Assembly: GCA_964016875.1 (NCBI GenBank) | Contig: OZ024730.1 | Coordinates: forward strand, 28,373,295-28,437,294 | DNA: 64,000 nucleotides | Direction: 5' to 3' | DNA from: Fallopia convolvulus | Taxonomy: Eukaryota > Streptophyta > Magnoliopsida > Caryophyllales > Polygonaceae | In this document: positions 45,120 through 56,822 of the stretch, one piece after another | How the letters are laid out: each line of letters opens with the position of its first letter | Numbering within the stretch: the stretch's first letter is position 1 | Translations under genes and position numbers: made by a program | Notes under the pieces: model-generated | Database searches by the model: none | Seen by the model: only the letters and a program-made list of their open reading frames with translations | Told to the model about the DNA's origin: nothing

Positions 45120-46632
45120 TTTCCTTATTCTCTTTATTTTTATGTTTTTAAACAGTGAGGACACTGTTTGGTTTAAGTATGGGGTATGGGAGAAGGAAAC
45201 TCAGTTTTTGTGTCAGTTTTTTGTTTTGTTTGTGTTTTTAGGATTGATAATATTCCGCTTAGATGTCCTATGATATGCTTTAACTTGCTTGATCATGTAA
45301 TTCCATAGCATGTTTGGAGAGCTTTGCCTAAATCATGTTCAAAATTGTTTTTATGTGGATATTTAGCATGTGATGAAATTGAGCACATATGATCTTTAGT
45401 AGAAGTGACTTGAAATCCAACAAAAATTGCTACCTTGTTAGTTATTTTTGGCCTTATAGGGAGAACATCAAAAACTCCTCTTCTTTTCTTGTGTGATTTA
45501 CTCTCCTTATGCATATTATCTCTTGTCATTGCATGGTTATCTATTACTTGAGACCTATATTAGATATTAGTTCATTGCATGTGAAGTCAGATGATGGAGA
45601 ACTTATTTTTATAAGCCCTATTAACCCTTATTCCACCCTTACATTATCCTCTTTTTGAAGCCAATTTGAGCCTAAAGCCTTTTTGAAGCCAATTATTCCC
45701 TAGCGGAGATAAGCTTGACCCTATCCGGGGATTAGGACTTAGTGTTGGTTGGAGTTGGTTTTGTTGAGTGAGTTTGTTTGGTTCAAGTGTGGGGTAATAT
45801 GGGTTGGGTATTTAAAAGATCTTGCAGTTTATCATGTAAAGAAGTTTGGTTCCCTGAATGCACTTACAAAAGAAGTGGAAAGTAAAGGGGAAAAAGAAAG
45901 AAAATGCAGCATCGTTATCGACCATAACAAATCAGTATCGAGCCCCCTCGGAAAGAAAAAAAAGAAGAGGGATCGATCATGAAAGAAGCAAAAAAAAGTG
46001 TTGAAAAGTGAAAGTGTGCATGAGCCAAATTTTCCTTGTTTGTAAGCAAGATAAGTTGGGATATTAAAAGGGGTTAATTAGAGTTTGTTCTTTAAAGTGA
46101 AAATGAGTTTGGTATCTTTTGACATTTTTTGGATGTGTGAGTTTTTAGGAGTCTTTGATTCCCGGATATTATTAGCACCACATGACCAAAATATTTTCCA
46201 CACCTTATTTTTTTTACCAAGCCCCATTACAACCCGGCCGAATGGAAACTTCTATGAAGTTTTTCATTGAACCCCCTGAGTTCTCTTGATGATTTTTATG
46301 TGTTTTGACATCTCGGATGGAGAGTTTGGTGATATAAGTAACAATGACTATGTTGATATTTGTATATTGGATTGATTTAAGAATTGAATTCTAAGCCTAA
46401 ACACTTGAGAGATGAGTGAAACACATTACCCTTGTGAGGTTGGATTCTTGGTTGCTTTTGCTTGAGGTTGCTCATATATGTGTGATGATGTTAGATGCAC
46501 TTGTCTATCTATTTCTACTTGTGCTTTGATGTTGTTTTTTGATGAGGGCATTGACTTGACATATGTGTTGATGGTTTTGGTTGATGTCTTGTTTATTGCT
46601 TGAGGACAAGCAAGTCTAAGTATGGGGTATTT
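45120..46632 (+). other. Athila 3' non-coding region, conserved blocks
   Basis: No coding frame. Blocks at 45700-45750 and 46128-46265 are strongly conserved with 53209-53265 and 52636-52765 of the other Athila element despite divergence around them. It ends in the polypurine tract AAGTATGGGGTATTT before the LTR. Confidence 0.7.
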
Positions 46633-47982
46633 TGATGTCCGCCTTTTTATTTATGTTTTTAGGGTGTGTTTTTGTGTCTTTTGAGTCTTTTTCTTTAGTT
46701 TTGTGTTTTGTTTTGAGTCGTTTGTGTAGGTTTTCGTATTTTCATGAGATATGGAGTCTACATAAGCTTTGGTGGTGTTTTGTAGGTTTTTAGAAGCTAT
46801 TTGGAGCATATTTTTGAAGAAAGGAGCAAAGTCGGTGAAGATAGCACTCAAGAATGAAGAGAAGATGAATATTAAGATCTCAAGAAAAGTCATTGAAGAT
46901 CAAGTTTGAGCTTGGAAAGAGATAGAGAAATTTGTTACAAGAACATAGGAAAACGAATTGAGTCAAACGGAGTTGTAACGAATCCTCTACGCGAGTTTTA
47001 CTCAAGGTTGTTCGAAGTGCTGAACAGGGTCGTTAACGACCCTGTCAAGGTCGTTAACGAGCCACCGCGAGGAGTATCGTGTCCGAGTCGGTGCTATTAA
47101 TTGGCTTTTATCCTATTTCCTTTTATGTTATTTGATAAATAGAACTGATATATTTTATTAGAAGATATTATTTCCTTATAGTTAGATTTAAGATAGATTT
47201 ATTTCCTTAGAGATAGATTTAAGATAGAATAGTTTCTCTATAAATACACTTGTCCCCTCTTTAGTTTTCTGATCAATCAATCATTCAAGTTAGAGGAGGA
47301 GGAGAGAGAGGAGACGTGTGAGAGGGAGCAACGAGGGGGACGAGATTGTGGGGAAGAACTATCGTTTGGATTCAAAGTTTTAAGCTTTCCCTTTTATTTA
47401 ATATAGTTTTGTTTTCAATTATTATGCTTTATGAGTAGTCTCTCTCTCTAAGGTTGGGGTTGAACCCAACAATGGTTGTGCATGCTTGTTTGTGATCATG
47501 TCTTGATTGTTTTTATTGCATGAATCTATTCTCTTGTTCTTAATCCTTGAGACGAAAGTTGAAGGGAATTTCTCATTCATAGTTGAAGCGAAAGCAAAAA
47601 CCTTGAATCAGAATAGTCAAGTTAGGGTTTTGAAGCGATAGCAGATTTATCCTAGTTGAAGTAGAAGAGATTAGATAGTAGGTTTATTGATTTAGCGAAA
47701 GTTGATTGATTTACTTGCTTAAAGTTAATGAAGGTTAGCGCCTTTATGTGATATAAACATGATCTATGTGTTTCATTAACGTTTGGCATGCATAATTGTT
47801 GTTGTGGTGACACCTTTACCTTAGAATTCCTCTTTCCTTGTAAAAAACTCTACCTTTAGTTGATTGCTTGCGTGAGAAGTAATAGAACTTAGCACTGACT
47901 TTCTCCCTGTGGACGAACCTGACTCTGCTATACACAGCGGGGTCTTGATTATAAATTTATTTGTTGTCAAGAAACCCTCTCA
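46633..47982 (+). mobile_element. Athila-like 3' LTR (1.35 kb)
   Basis: TGATGTCC start, paired modules GGGTCGTTAACGACCC at 47027-47042 and GGTCGTTAACGAGCC shortly after, and end TTGTTGTCAAGAAACCCTCTCA. Confidence 0.8.
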
Positions 47983-49254
47983 ATAGTCGGTATCGATGTT
48001 GAATTAAGACTCGAACAAAGCAACCAACGCAAGACAAACACATGTTCGGTACCGACCTATCAACCTTGGTAACGATGCAAACAGAGCGTGAAACGAAGTG
48101 TATCGAATGAGAAAAACGATCTAGGACAAGGGTATACCGCGACATATCATGCAATTAAGATAGTGTGAATTATGAATAACATGCCTTGAACATAAAGCTA
48201 TCAAATTTCGTTGATATAAACAAGCAAATCAATATACTTTCATTAATTAATTCACTCTGTACTTATTTTTTATCCAAAGTTTGTAACTTTCGTTAACAAA
48301 CAATATCAACATTCAAGATTATAACTTTCTCTTTCAATTATGCAATAAACTCAGATTACCTCGACTTTCGTCAAAGCATAAACACAAAACAAATAGATAA
48401 AAGATAAAAGGCATTCATTTATTCACCATACATCAATCATGCACAATCATGTTGGGTTTTCAACCCCGATCCTAGAAAAGGGAACTACTCACACATGATT
48501 GAAAGGAAACAAACAATAAGATTGAAAGAGAACATCATATGAAACAAAACAAAGCTTACTTGAATTAAAACTCGAAACTTGTCTTTAGAAAACAAACTTC
48601 TTCTCCAGGTAATCTCCAAAACAAACTAGAAAACTAAAACAACCAAGGAGAAGTGCGTGTTTTCACGTCTCTAATGTGTTCTGCCCGTGACTAACTCCCA
48701 AACTAGGTTAAAAACAAAGTATTTATACTAGAAAAACTATCTATAAAGTTTCTATAAAGATAGAACTTCCTAAACTAAAAAGATTACGGAATAAAAATAT
48801 ATAAATCTCGAAGTCGGTACGCCTACCGACACAGGGGACCCTCGGTATCAACCATGTCAGGGTTGGTAGACTCTTTTGCTGAACTCCTCTTGATTCGTCT
48901 TGCTGCAGACCTCGGTACCGAACCCACAAGGTCGGTATCAAGCTTGTTTTTGTTGATCTTTTGTACATTTTCGTAGCCTCTTTTGGATTTTTCGGGATCG
49001 TTTAAATGTCTTCTTTCCTTTCCTAGCTTGACCATCCTCCGCTATCTTCTCTCCACCTCAAAGTCCTCTGAATGCTCCCATTTTACTTCAAAAACCTATG
49101 AAAAACACGAAAACGGAATAGCTTCCATACTTTTCACAAAATATGCAAACTTATCCAAAAACATACAAAACAAACACTAAAACTCAACTATACTAAGCTA
49201 AAAAACTAAGAAAAATACTTTAAAACTATACTAAAAATCCTAAGGGCCTCATCA

Positions 49255-49686
49255 AAACCGAGTAGTTCATAACATGAATGTTATGAACTTATAAGGCTAA
49301 ACAAAATGAATGCAAAAACGAAAAAATTCCTAAGGGCATCATCAAAACCACATGGGAAAAAGTGTGCCCTAATTACATGAAATTCCTAATCTCAGGATCC
49401 CTGCGCAGGGGAAGACGGGCGATCGCGCTCACGATCAAGCTCTCGCGAAGCCATGCTCTCAGATGCAGTTCCGCGGTTGCGGCGGGTGCCCCACGGTCGC
49501 GGCGGGTGCCCCACGGTCGCATACCTCGGACCCGCGGTCGCGGTTTTGCCCTAATTTCGGGATCTTGCTCTTAGTTCCAGTGTCGCGGTCGCGGCCCTTG
49601 GGCCTGCGGTCGTGGCCCTTGCGCCCGCGGTCGCGGTTTCGCGGCTGGTCTTCAATCTTCGACTCGTCTTCAATTTTTCGTCTAAA
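49255..49686 (-). other. 3' region of Tat-like copy 2 with GC-rich modules
   Basis: Non-coding. CCTAAGGGC(C/A)TCATCAAAACC occurs twice (49240 and 49328), a small duplication of the LTR edge. GC-rich CCGCGGTCGCGG words (49415-49640) correspond to those at 12915-13080. Confidence 0.55.
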
Positions 49687-50070
49687 CTATAATTTAGGGT
49701 GATTTCCCTTAGAGCATAGATGAGCGTCTAATTGATTAGTCCAAACTCGAACTATAGCATCTCCATTTCTAAATTGGACCATTTGATGGAGGGTCGATGG
49801 TACCGCTCCAATCCCATGAATCCAAGGCCTCCCCAAAATCAAATTGTAGGGTGAAGGCACATCAACAACCAAGAATTCAACGATCATAACGTTTTTGACC
49901 AAATTGACTTGGGTTTTAAACATTCCAAGTGGATACGTTGGATAGCCACAAAGTCTAGTTAATTGCATCTTGACCGGGATCAAATCATCATTTCTTTTCC
50001 GAAGGAGTTTGAAGACTTCATAGTACATGATATCAACTGAACTCCTTGGATCAACAAGAGCCCGACGCAC
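49687..50070 (-). pseudogene. Tat-like aspartic protease, copy 2
   Basis: A 127-codon minus frame: ALVDPRSSVDIMYYEVF corresponds to the D-S-G active site of copy 1 but has D-P-R, so it lacks the catalytic glycine; LVVDVPSPYNLILGRPWIHG follows intact. Sequence continues in the order seen in copy 1, into the LTR without RT or integrase. Confidence 0.75.
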
Positions 50071-50170
50071 CTTAAAGCCTTCTAGCTCGACTGCTAGAAC
50101 TAAGGGTTCATTATGATGAATTTGGACTATCGCAAGGTCCTTGTCCCTAAAAAGACTAGCCCATCCAAGT

Positions 50171-50751
50171 TCATGGCAGTTGTGGCTCGGCCTGCTGAAC
50201 TCTCATCACTTCAAGTTCATGGAAGGACTTCCTGAAGTTGCTCCTTACTTCATCATCTTCATGCTTGTATGATGTCGAGATCGTTTGGATGACTTCAATT
50301 TGCTTCTGCCCCGGCTCGTCACCTTTTCCAGGCTTGTCTTTCTTGATGAACTCATGCAAGTACCCTTTTTCAACCAAGCTCTCTAGGAACTTCTTAAATG
50401 ACTCACGCTCTTCAGTCATATGTCCCTGTAAAAGGTTCTCATGCTTAATGCAAGGTAGGATTCGATAGATTGGTACACTGAATGTGGTGTAAACCGCTCT
50501 ATTTTGACCCTTTCTTTTAAAGCTTTTAGAACGGCGGTGAGTTTTACGAGGAGGAGAGGACGATCTTCGTCTTACTTTGGAATTAGCCTCCTCTAACTAC
50601 ACATACTGATGAACACGCTCTTGAAGCTCGGCTATTGTAGAAGGAAGACGTAGTGTCAACTCTTCTCTTAGCTTGCTATCAATGGGGATTGCCCTTTTAA
50701 AGGCGGTAATAGCGATTTTGTCATCACACCCCTCAATTTCTGCATAATTGT
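50171..50751 (-). pseudogene. Tat-like gag, copy 2, cut by an Athila LTR
   Basis: Minus frames 50419-50171 (ESFKKFLESLVEKGYLHEF) and 50750-50597 (NYAEIEGCDDKIAITAFKRA, LQERVHQYV) match the gag of copy 1. The gag stops exactly at the Athila LTR at 50752. Confidence 0.7.
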
Positions 50752-52262
50752 TGATAGGGTTTCTCGGCCAACAAATAAATTTGTAAGTCAAGACCCCGCT
50801 GAGTACAGTGGAGTCAGGATCGTTCCACAGGAAGCAAGGTTGTTTGTCTATCAATCTAATAAAAATCAAATAAAATCAAACACAATCACTGACGAGATGC
50901 CTCGTTAACGACCTTGTCAGGATCGTTACCGAACCACCGAACACAAATATACCAATTAACGACCTAATAAAATTCTAATTAATACTCGGTACCGAAGCAA
51001 GCATTCAGCAACGAAGATTTATCAGAAATAATTCAATAAAACAAATATCTAGGATAAGGACACCACAACATAGCCAAGCATAAGAATTCGTAAGAAGATA
51101 AGATCATGCCTTTAAATAGATAGAGTCATCAACTTTCATTGACTTAACAAGTAAATTAATCTATTTTCATAAACTAACTCACTCTATTGCTTGTTTTGGA
51201 TCTAAAGCTTGAAACTTCCGTTTTCAAACAATATCAACCTTCAAGTTACTAACTTTCTCTTTCAATCAAGTTAAAACTCAAATTACCTCAACTCCCGTTT
51301 CGGTATTAAGCACAACAAACAATCTCAATAAAGATAAAAGGCATTCAACACACAATCTAACTCATCAAACATGCTCAACTATGTCGGGCTTAACCCCGAC
51401 CCTAGAAAAATAGACTACTCACTACTCATGATTAAGAAACTAAAAACTTCAATAAAAATAAACATTGAAACAAAACTCAAACTTAAATTAATAACAAAAA
51501 TATCGTCTTACAGAGAATCAGAAGAAAACCAAAACAAAACAATCACCGAACCACAAACTCGATCAACGAATCTCAGAAACCGTCGTCACCGACCCTCGTC
51601 ACCGACTTCCGATCCGGCTCTCTCTCCTTCGGCCTTCCTTCTCCTCCAAAACTAGCTCTAAAACTCTACTCCAAAATTAAGCCTCCCCTCTCTATGCTAG
51701 ATAGAAGGGTATTTATACTAGAAAATCCTAAAAAACTAAAAAGGCTAAAAGATAAAAACTTTCCTAAAAAGATAGAAACAATCTCTAAAAGATAGCAATA
51801 AAATCTAGAGAGATATTAAACCCTAAAATACATATTCTAATAACCCATAAAGATTCTAAAAAGATACTCAACCGATACGGAAATAAATTCCCGCTCAGGA
51901 TCGGTGAATAATAAAATAATACTCCGAAATCTTTCTCTTCGTGGCCTCGTTAATGACCCTTTACAGCCTCGTTAACGAGCCTGGGGTTTTGTTTTCTTCA
52001 ACACCTCCTCTCGTTTTCTTGAGCTTTGACTTCTTAAATCTTGCACTTTCCCGTCCTTCACTGTGATGATCCAAATTTAGCTCCATCTAGCTCCTTTCCT
52101 CGCTAAAACCTGCAAAATACACAAAATAGCGTAGATTCCACCCTTTTCATAGATTTATGCAAAACTAACTAAAAATACTCAAAACTAAACCTAAACTAGA
52201 CAAAATTAATCCTAATAAGCAAAGAAAACCTATCAAAAACTATACCAAAAATGCGAACATCA
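50752..52262 (-). mobile_element. Athila 3' LTR (left)
   Basis: 1511 bp. It differs from the right LTR by few substitutions and about nine extra bases near 52083. Modules at 50899-50939 and 51944-51985. Confidence 0.85.
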
Positions 52263-53991
52263 AAATACCCCATACTTAGATTGCTTGTCCTCAAGCAATA
52301 AACAAGATACTAACCAAAACCAAAACAAATCATGCTTATCAAGACATAGCCATCTTCAAAAAGCAACATCTACACATAAGAAAATTATAGCGAAAGACTA
52401 TTAACATCCTCACACATATGTGCACTTAAATAGACATAAAATAATACAATCCAACCTCTCAAGGGATATAATGTGTTTCACTCCACTTTCAAGTGTTTGG
52501 GCTTATAATATCAATCTCTCAACTCATCATATATACAAAAACTCATAGAAATTGGAACTTATATCACCAATACTCTCCACTCAAGATTTGTCAAAACAAG
52601 CAAAGAATCATCAAGATAACTTAGGCTCAATGAAAAACTTCATAGAAGCTTCCATTCGGCCGGGTTGTAATGGGGCTTGGTAATAACAATAGGGAGTGGA
52701 AAATATTTTGGTCATGTGGTGCTAATAATATCCGGGAATCAAAGACTCCTAAAAACTCACATCCCACCAAAACTTTCATATAAGATAACCAAACTCACTC
52801 TTCTTTATGCACACTCATTTTCACTCACCCATTTATCATCCTAGAAAGTCTCATAATCGAAAATAAAAGAATCTCTTGATATTATTTTTAAACACAAATG
52901 CACTTCAACTTTTCCTCTTTCTTTCTCTCTTTTTTTATATTTTTTCTCTTTTCTTTTTCCTTCTTTTTTCTTTTTTTCTTTTTTTTATTCTTCTCGTTGC
53001 CTCGTTAACGAACCCAAATCCGGGTCGTTAATGATCCACCGTATACATTTCTTCCCTTTAACACTTAATTGTGCATCTTTTTATCAAGAGACCTTTCTTA
53101 CATATAATAACAAGAGACTTCCAATCTACCCTCCCCAAATACCCTTTAATTCAAGCAAATAAAAACTCTCTTCTTTTTAACAAAACACAAGACTTTACCT
53201 CTCCAATCTAAGTCCTAATTCCCGGATAGGGTCAAGCTTATCTCGGCTAGGGAACAATTTTTGTGGAGCTAAAAATAAAAGGTTTCAGGCCAGAATTGGT
53301 TATCAAAAGAAGGAATAATGTAAAGGTAGATAGGGGATAATAGGGCTCATAAAAATAAGTTCTCTATCATATGATCTTCACAAGTAATGAACTAAAAATC
53401 TTATAAGGGTCTCGAGAAATAGATAACCATCACAATTCCAAGAGATAATATGCATAAGGAGAGTAAATCACACAAAAAAGAAGAGGGATTATATGATTAA
53501 ACTAGTGATTGCTATCATCTATGCTATAAGGTAGATTTTGTTGGATTGTATCATCTATGCTATAAAGTATATGTGCTCAATTTCATCTAATGCTATTCTC
53601 TTCTAAAAACAATAATTTCAATTTTTAAGAATCCGGCTATACTTTCAAAGACATGTTTGCAAGGAATTATATGATTAAACTAGTGATTGCTATCATAGAA
53701 CTTTTTAAGAAGGAATATCTATCAATTCTAAACTCTTTTTGGATTTTTAAATTTTTCAATTTTTTGGTTTTTCGATTTAACAAAAGTAACAACTACATAG
53801 AACATAAAAACACCTAGGACATAATTTTTCTACTTTCTCCCACCCCATACTTAAAATTACAGTGTCCCCACTGTAAGAAAAATAACAAGAAGAGGGAAAA
53901 GAAATAGAAAAAAAAAAAATTAAAAAGCAAAAGAAAGACATAAAACTTACCAAAGTGGAAACAAGGAAAGGAAACTTCATCTTGAGCTTGA
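52263..53991 (-). other. Athila 3' non-coding region
   Basis: On the minus strand it ends with the polypurine tract TAAGTATGGGGTATTTT next to the LTR. Conserved blocks (see 45120-46632) and a palindromic module (52999-53041) lie here; long T/C-rich tracts at 52915-52990. Frames are not coding. Confidence 0.65.
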
Positions 53992-55601
53992 TCAACGGTT
54001 CGGTGGAGGAAAGTAGTGCTCAAAGTTCCCCATGAAGTCATACATCGTCCTCCAACGCTCAGCATCCTCTGCCTCTCTCTGACGTTGCCGCTGGTCCTCC
54101 CTCGACATACGAGCGGAATAGACGGTTTCCCATCTATCCATCCTCCGATGAATGTGATCGGTCTGAAGGTGAAGCTGCTGCATCCGTGCAGAAAGATCCT
54201 CGGCCCATGGTGGTGGTATACTCGATCTTGCGTACTCGGGATGAGGAGGTGGTGGGTAGTGAGGCTGGAAATGGTCTTGATACATCACCGGGTTGTAAGG
54301 CATTAAGCCATATGCATGAGGGTCGACAGGAGCTGGTGGAGGGTCGACAGGAGCTGGCGGCACCTCGTTAACGAAGCTGGTTGCCTCGTTAACAATGTTG
54401 GGTGGTGGCTGGAAATGGTCGTTAACGACCCTGGTTGGCTCGTTGACGAAGATGTTGCCTCCTAGTTCCTCCATCTCCATGTCTTCTTCTGTAAAGTTGA
54501 GCTCCTCAGTGCGCCCTCGGTGTCGGCTTCCTTGGTGTCATTGCCTACGACCTCGGTATCCTCTTGCTCATCTTCTTCTTCATATTCGTCCACATCGTCC
54601 AGCTCAAACCGGGTGTGACATGGTCGAAGCGAGAGCTCATCCTCCGGTTTTGGCTCCAATGGGTAAGGTTGGCCCGTCCACACTTCGTACCAATTCGGTA
54701 CGTAGAGTAGCTCGTACATGTCGAGGGAAGGTATGACGACTTGATCTCGAACCTTCACTTTGTAGCCTCCCTCGGCTTGCACGAAAATCCCGGCACTATA
54801 CCAATAGTTCTTGTTGAGGAGTTGAGCGTGGGCCGGTGTGTAGCGGGTGAGATCCACTCCAAGACTTTTAGCCAAGAGGCTAACCAAATTGCCACACTAC
54901 ACCTCCTTGGACTTGTGGGACTTCTCGACATAGTAGAGCCATTCGTACCCCAAATTCAAGGGGCCGGGCTCCTCGAAGAGGATGGTGCGGAAGAAAGCGA
55001 CCTCCGTCCTTGTAGGCCGGTTCAACTCCTTCTTCGGCCAAAATGTTGCGACGAGGACTCTCAAGATAATCCGGAAGATGGGGTTGACTATGGTTGCCCC
55101 AGATAGCGCCGTGGTGGAGGACTTAACCTCTCCGGTGATGTAGCTCCAAGTGCGGGTCACTCGGTAGTCCTTCAAGCTATAGTCTCTAGATGGGTTTGGG
55201 AGCTCCAAGATTGCATTGAACTCCGCCATGGTGAAGTTACGGTCCTCGTTACCGAGCCGGAACCGAATGCGTCCCGCCGAGATCTTCGACGAGAAGTTAG
55301 TCTCCAAGGTGGCCAAGAACTCGGATGTGAGGGCCGGATAATGTGGCAAGCTCTCTTGCTTCAATAAGTGTGCGGCCCCAAGGATGATAAAGGCGTCCTT
55401 GACATCCGTGTAGATGCCCGTAGAGACGGCGCTAGACTTCGAGAACCATCGGGTGTAATGGTCCTTCTCCATAAAATCCCGGTAGCACCGTACTTGGCTT
55501 TGACTGCTCAAAATTACATCGTCCACCCGGGGTGGAGATGGAGACCTGTGGTTCCTCCTCTTCTTCTGGGCTCGGGTAGCGGGTCTGCTTGAACTAGCCA
55601 T
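53992..55601 (-). pseudogene. ATHILA ORF (PF03078-like), one stop and one frameshift
   Basis: A minus-strand frame starts at 55601 with a basic N-terminus (RATRAQKKRRNH, a possible nuclear signal) and continues with TSEFLATLETNF, RIRFRLGNEDRNFTMAEFN and ILELPNPSRDYSL, the pattern of the ATHILA ORF family. A TAG interrupts it at about 54897 and the frame resumes at once (NLVSLLAKSLGV). A frameshift near 54490 leads to an acidic segment and a C-terminus rich in proline and VNE/VND repeats, with a charged helix (SREDQRQRQREAEDAERW). The function of this family is unsettled. Palindromic modules are translated within it. Confidence 0.7.
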
Positions 55602-56822
55602 GGATCTTACAAAATAATCGAAAATTTTCCAAGATAAGATCCACTCAAAAATAATAGGTACGAGACCCCATACTTGGTCTCAAAATTAACCTCGGAATTA
55701 TTCATAAACTACCCAATTGGGTTGTTCACGAGTCTGGGCTCGGATCGATCATCTATGAAGTGCAGGGTCGTTAACGAGCCTGGGTGGGTCGTTAACGACC
55801 CGCCGAGAGCAAAACCAGAAATTTCCGAAATTAAATCTACCTCTAATTCAGCACAAATCAAGCATGCAATCTTCTATTATTCTCCACAATTCCCTCATTG
55901 GGTAAAAGCACCCCATACTTACTCAATTACCCATCCCTAACATGCTAAAAATTTCCCGGAATTTTGACATGCAAAGTTCGAACTTTTAGATCTAGAACAA
56001 GAAAAATTCATGCTTTCTTAACTAAAGGGTTACAATAGCTAATCTAACATGAATAAACTTACCTAAAACATGAACAACTAAGCACAGTCAAGAATTTTTA
56101 GAACGGAATTTAAGCATGCTCATCGATCTCCCTAAAAATCATGATTCAAGATATGAAATTTAACCCTATAGATAATCAATCATGCAAATTCAAGCAAGGG
56201 TTTAGAAATCATACCGGAGAACCGAGAATTAAAAGGACAAGGGTCGGAATCGGGGCGGTTAACGAGCTCGTCGTCGACGATGAATGGCTTTCGAACTCCG
56301 GTAACGATGGCGTCTCCGGTGGTTGTTAGCGTGGGATTTCCGACTCGGTGGGAGAGAAGGGAAAGGGGTTTGAGAGAGTTTTGAGTTTGAGAGTGAATGT
56401 TTGGAGAGATTGTGGTAGAATTTTGGGAGGGGTAGAAGGGTTTTTATAGGAGGGGTAAGGATAGAGGGGGTGGCGGCTAGGGTTAGAAAAATTAACTAGG
56501 TTAGAATTACTTACCTGCCCCGTATTGTGACGAATCGGGTCGTCCGAACTGGGTCGTTAACGACCCTGGGTGGGTCGTTAACGAGCCACCGTAGCCTTCT
56601 TGAGTGAATTTCGACCCCTTTTTCCTGAAATCTTTGTTAGATCAAAAATCTTATTTCTATCCTATTTAAAAACTAAAAAAGAAAAATAAAAGAAAGCTTA
56701 AGAAATAATCTAAAAGAAAAATAAAAATAAAATAAAATAAAATAAACCTATTCTAAAAAGCGGGTTGCCTCCCGTAAGCGCTATGTTTAACGTCGTTAGC
56801 CCGACGAGTTCTCTTGCTAGTC
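55602..56822 (-). other. Non-coding segment in place of pol
   Basis: Where RT, RNase H and integrase would lie in an autonomous Athila there is only 1.2 kb without similarity. Palindromic modules at 55764-55803 and 56551-56592. Confidence 0.6.

Larger units (their letters stand above)
44375..47982 (+). mobile_element. Athila-like element with a large internal deletion
   Basis: A partial 5' LTR (44375 to about 45010, TGATGTCCGCC start) is nearly identical to the start of a full LTR at 46633-47982. Between them remains only the 3' non-coding part of the element. The flanks GTCAG (44370-44374) and GTCGG (47986-47990) are a near match three bases from the LTR end. Gag, pol and the ATHILA ORF are gone. 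Confidence 0.8.
44176..49254 (-). mobile_element. Tat-like 3' LTR split by an Athila element
   Basis: On the minus strand the LTR starts TGATGAGGCCCTTAGG (49254) and ends CCCTTTCAACA (44176). It is interrupted by 44375-47982; together the two parts give about 1.47 kb, matching the truncated LTR at 18870-20160. It carries GGTACCGACC-type palindromic modules. Confidence 0.7.

Noticed and set aside
54016..55592. Plus-strand frames of 60-120 codons opposite the ATHILA ORF
   Set aside because: They are shadows of the minus-strand gene; none has a recognisable domain.
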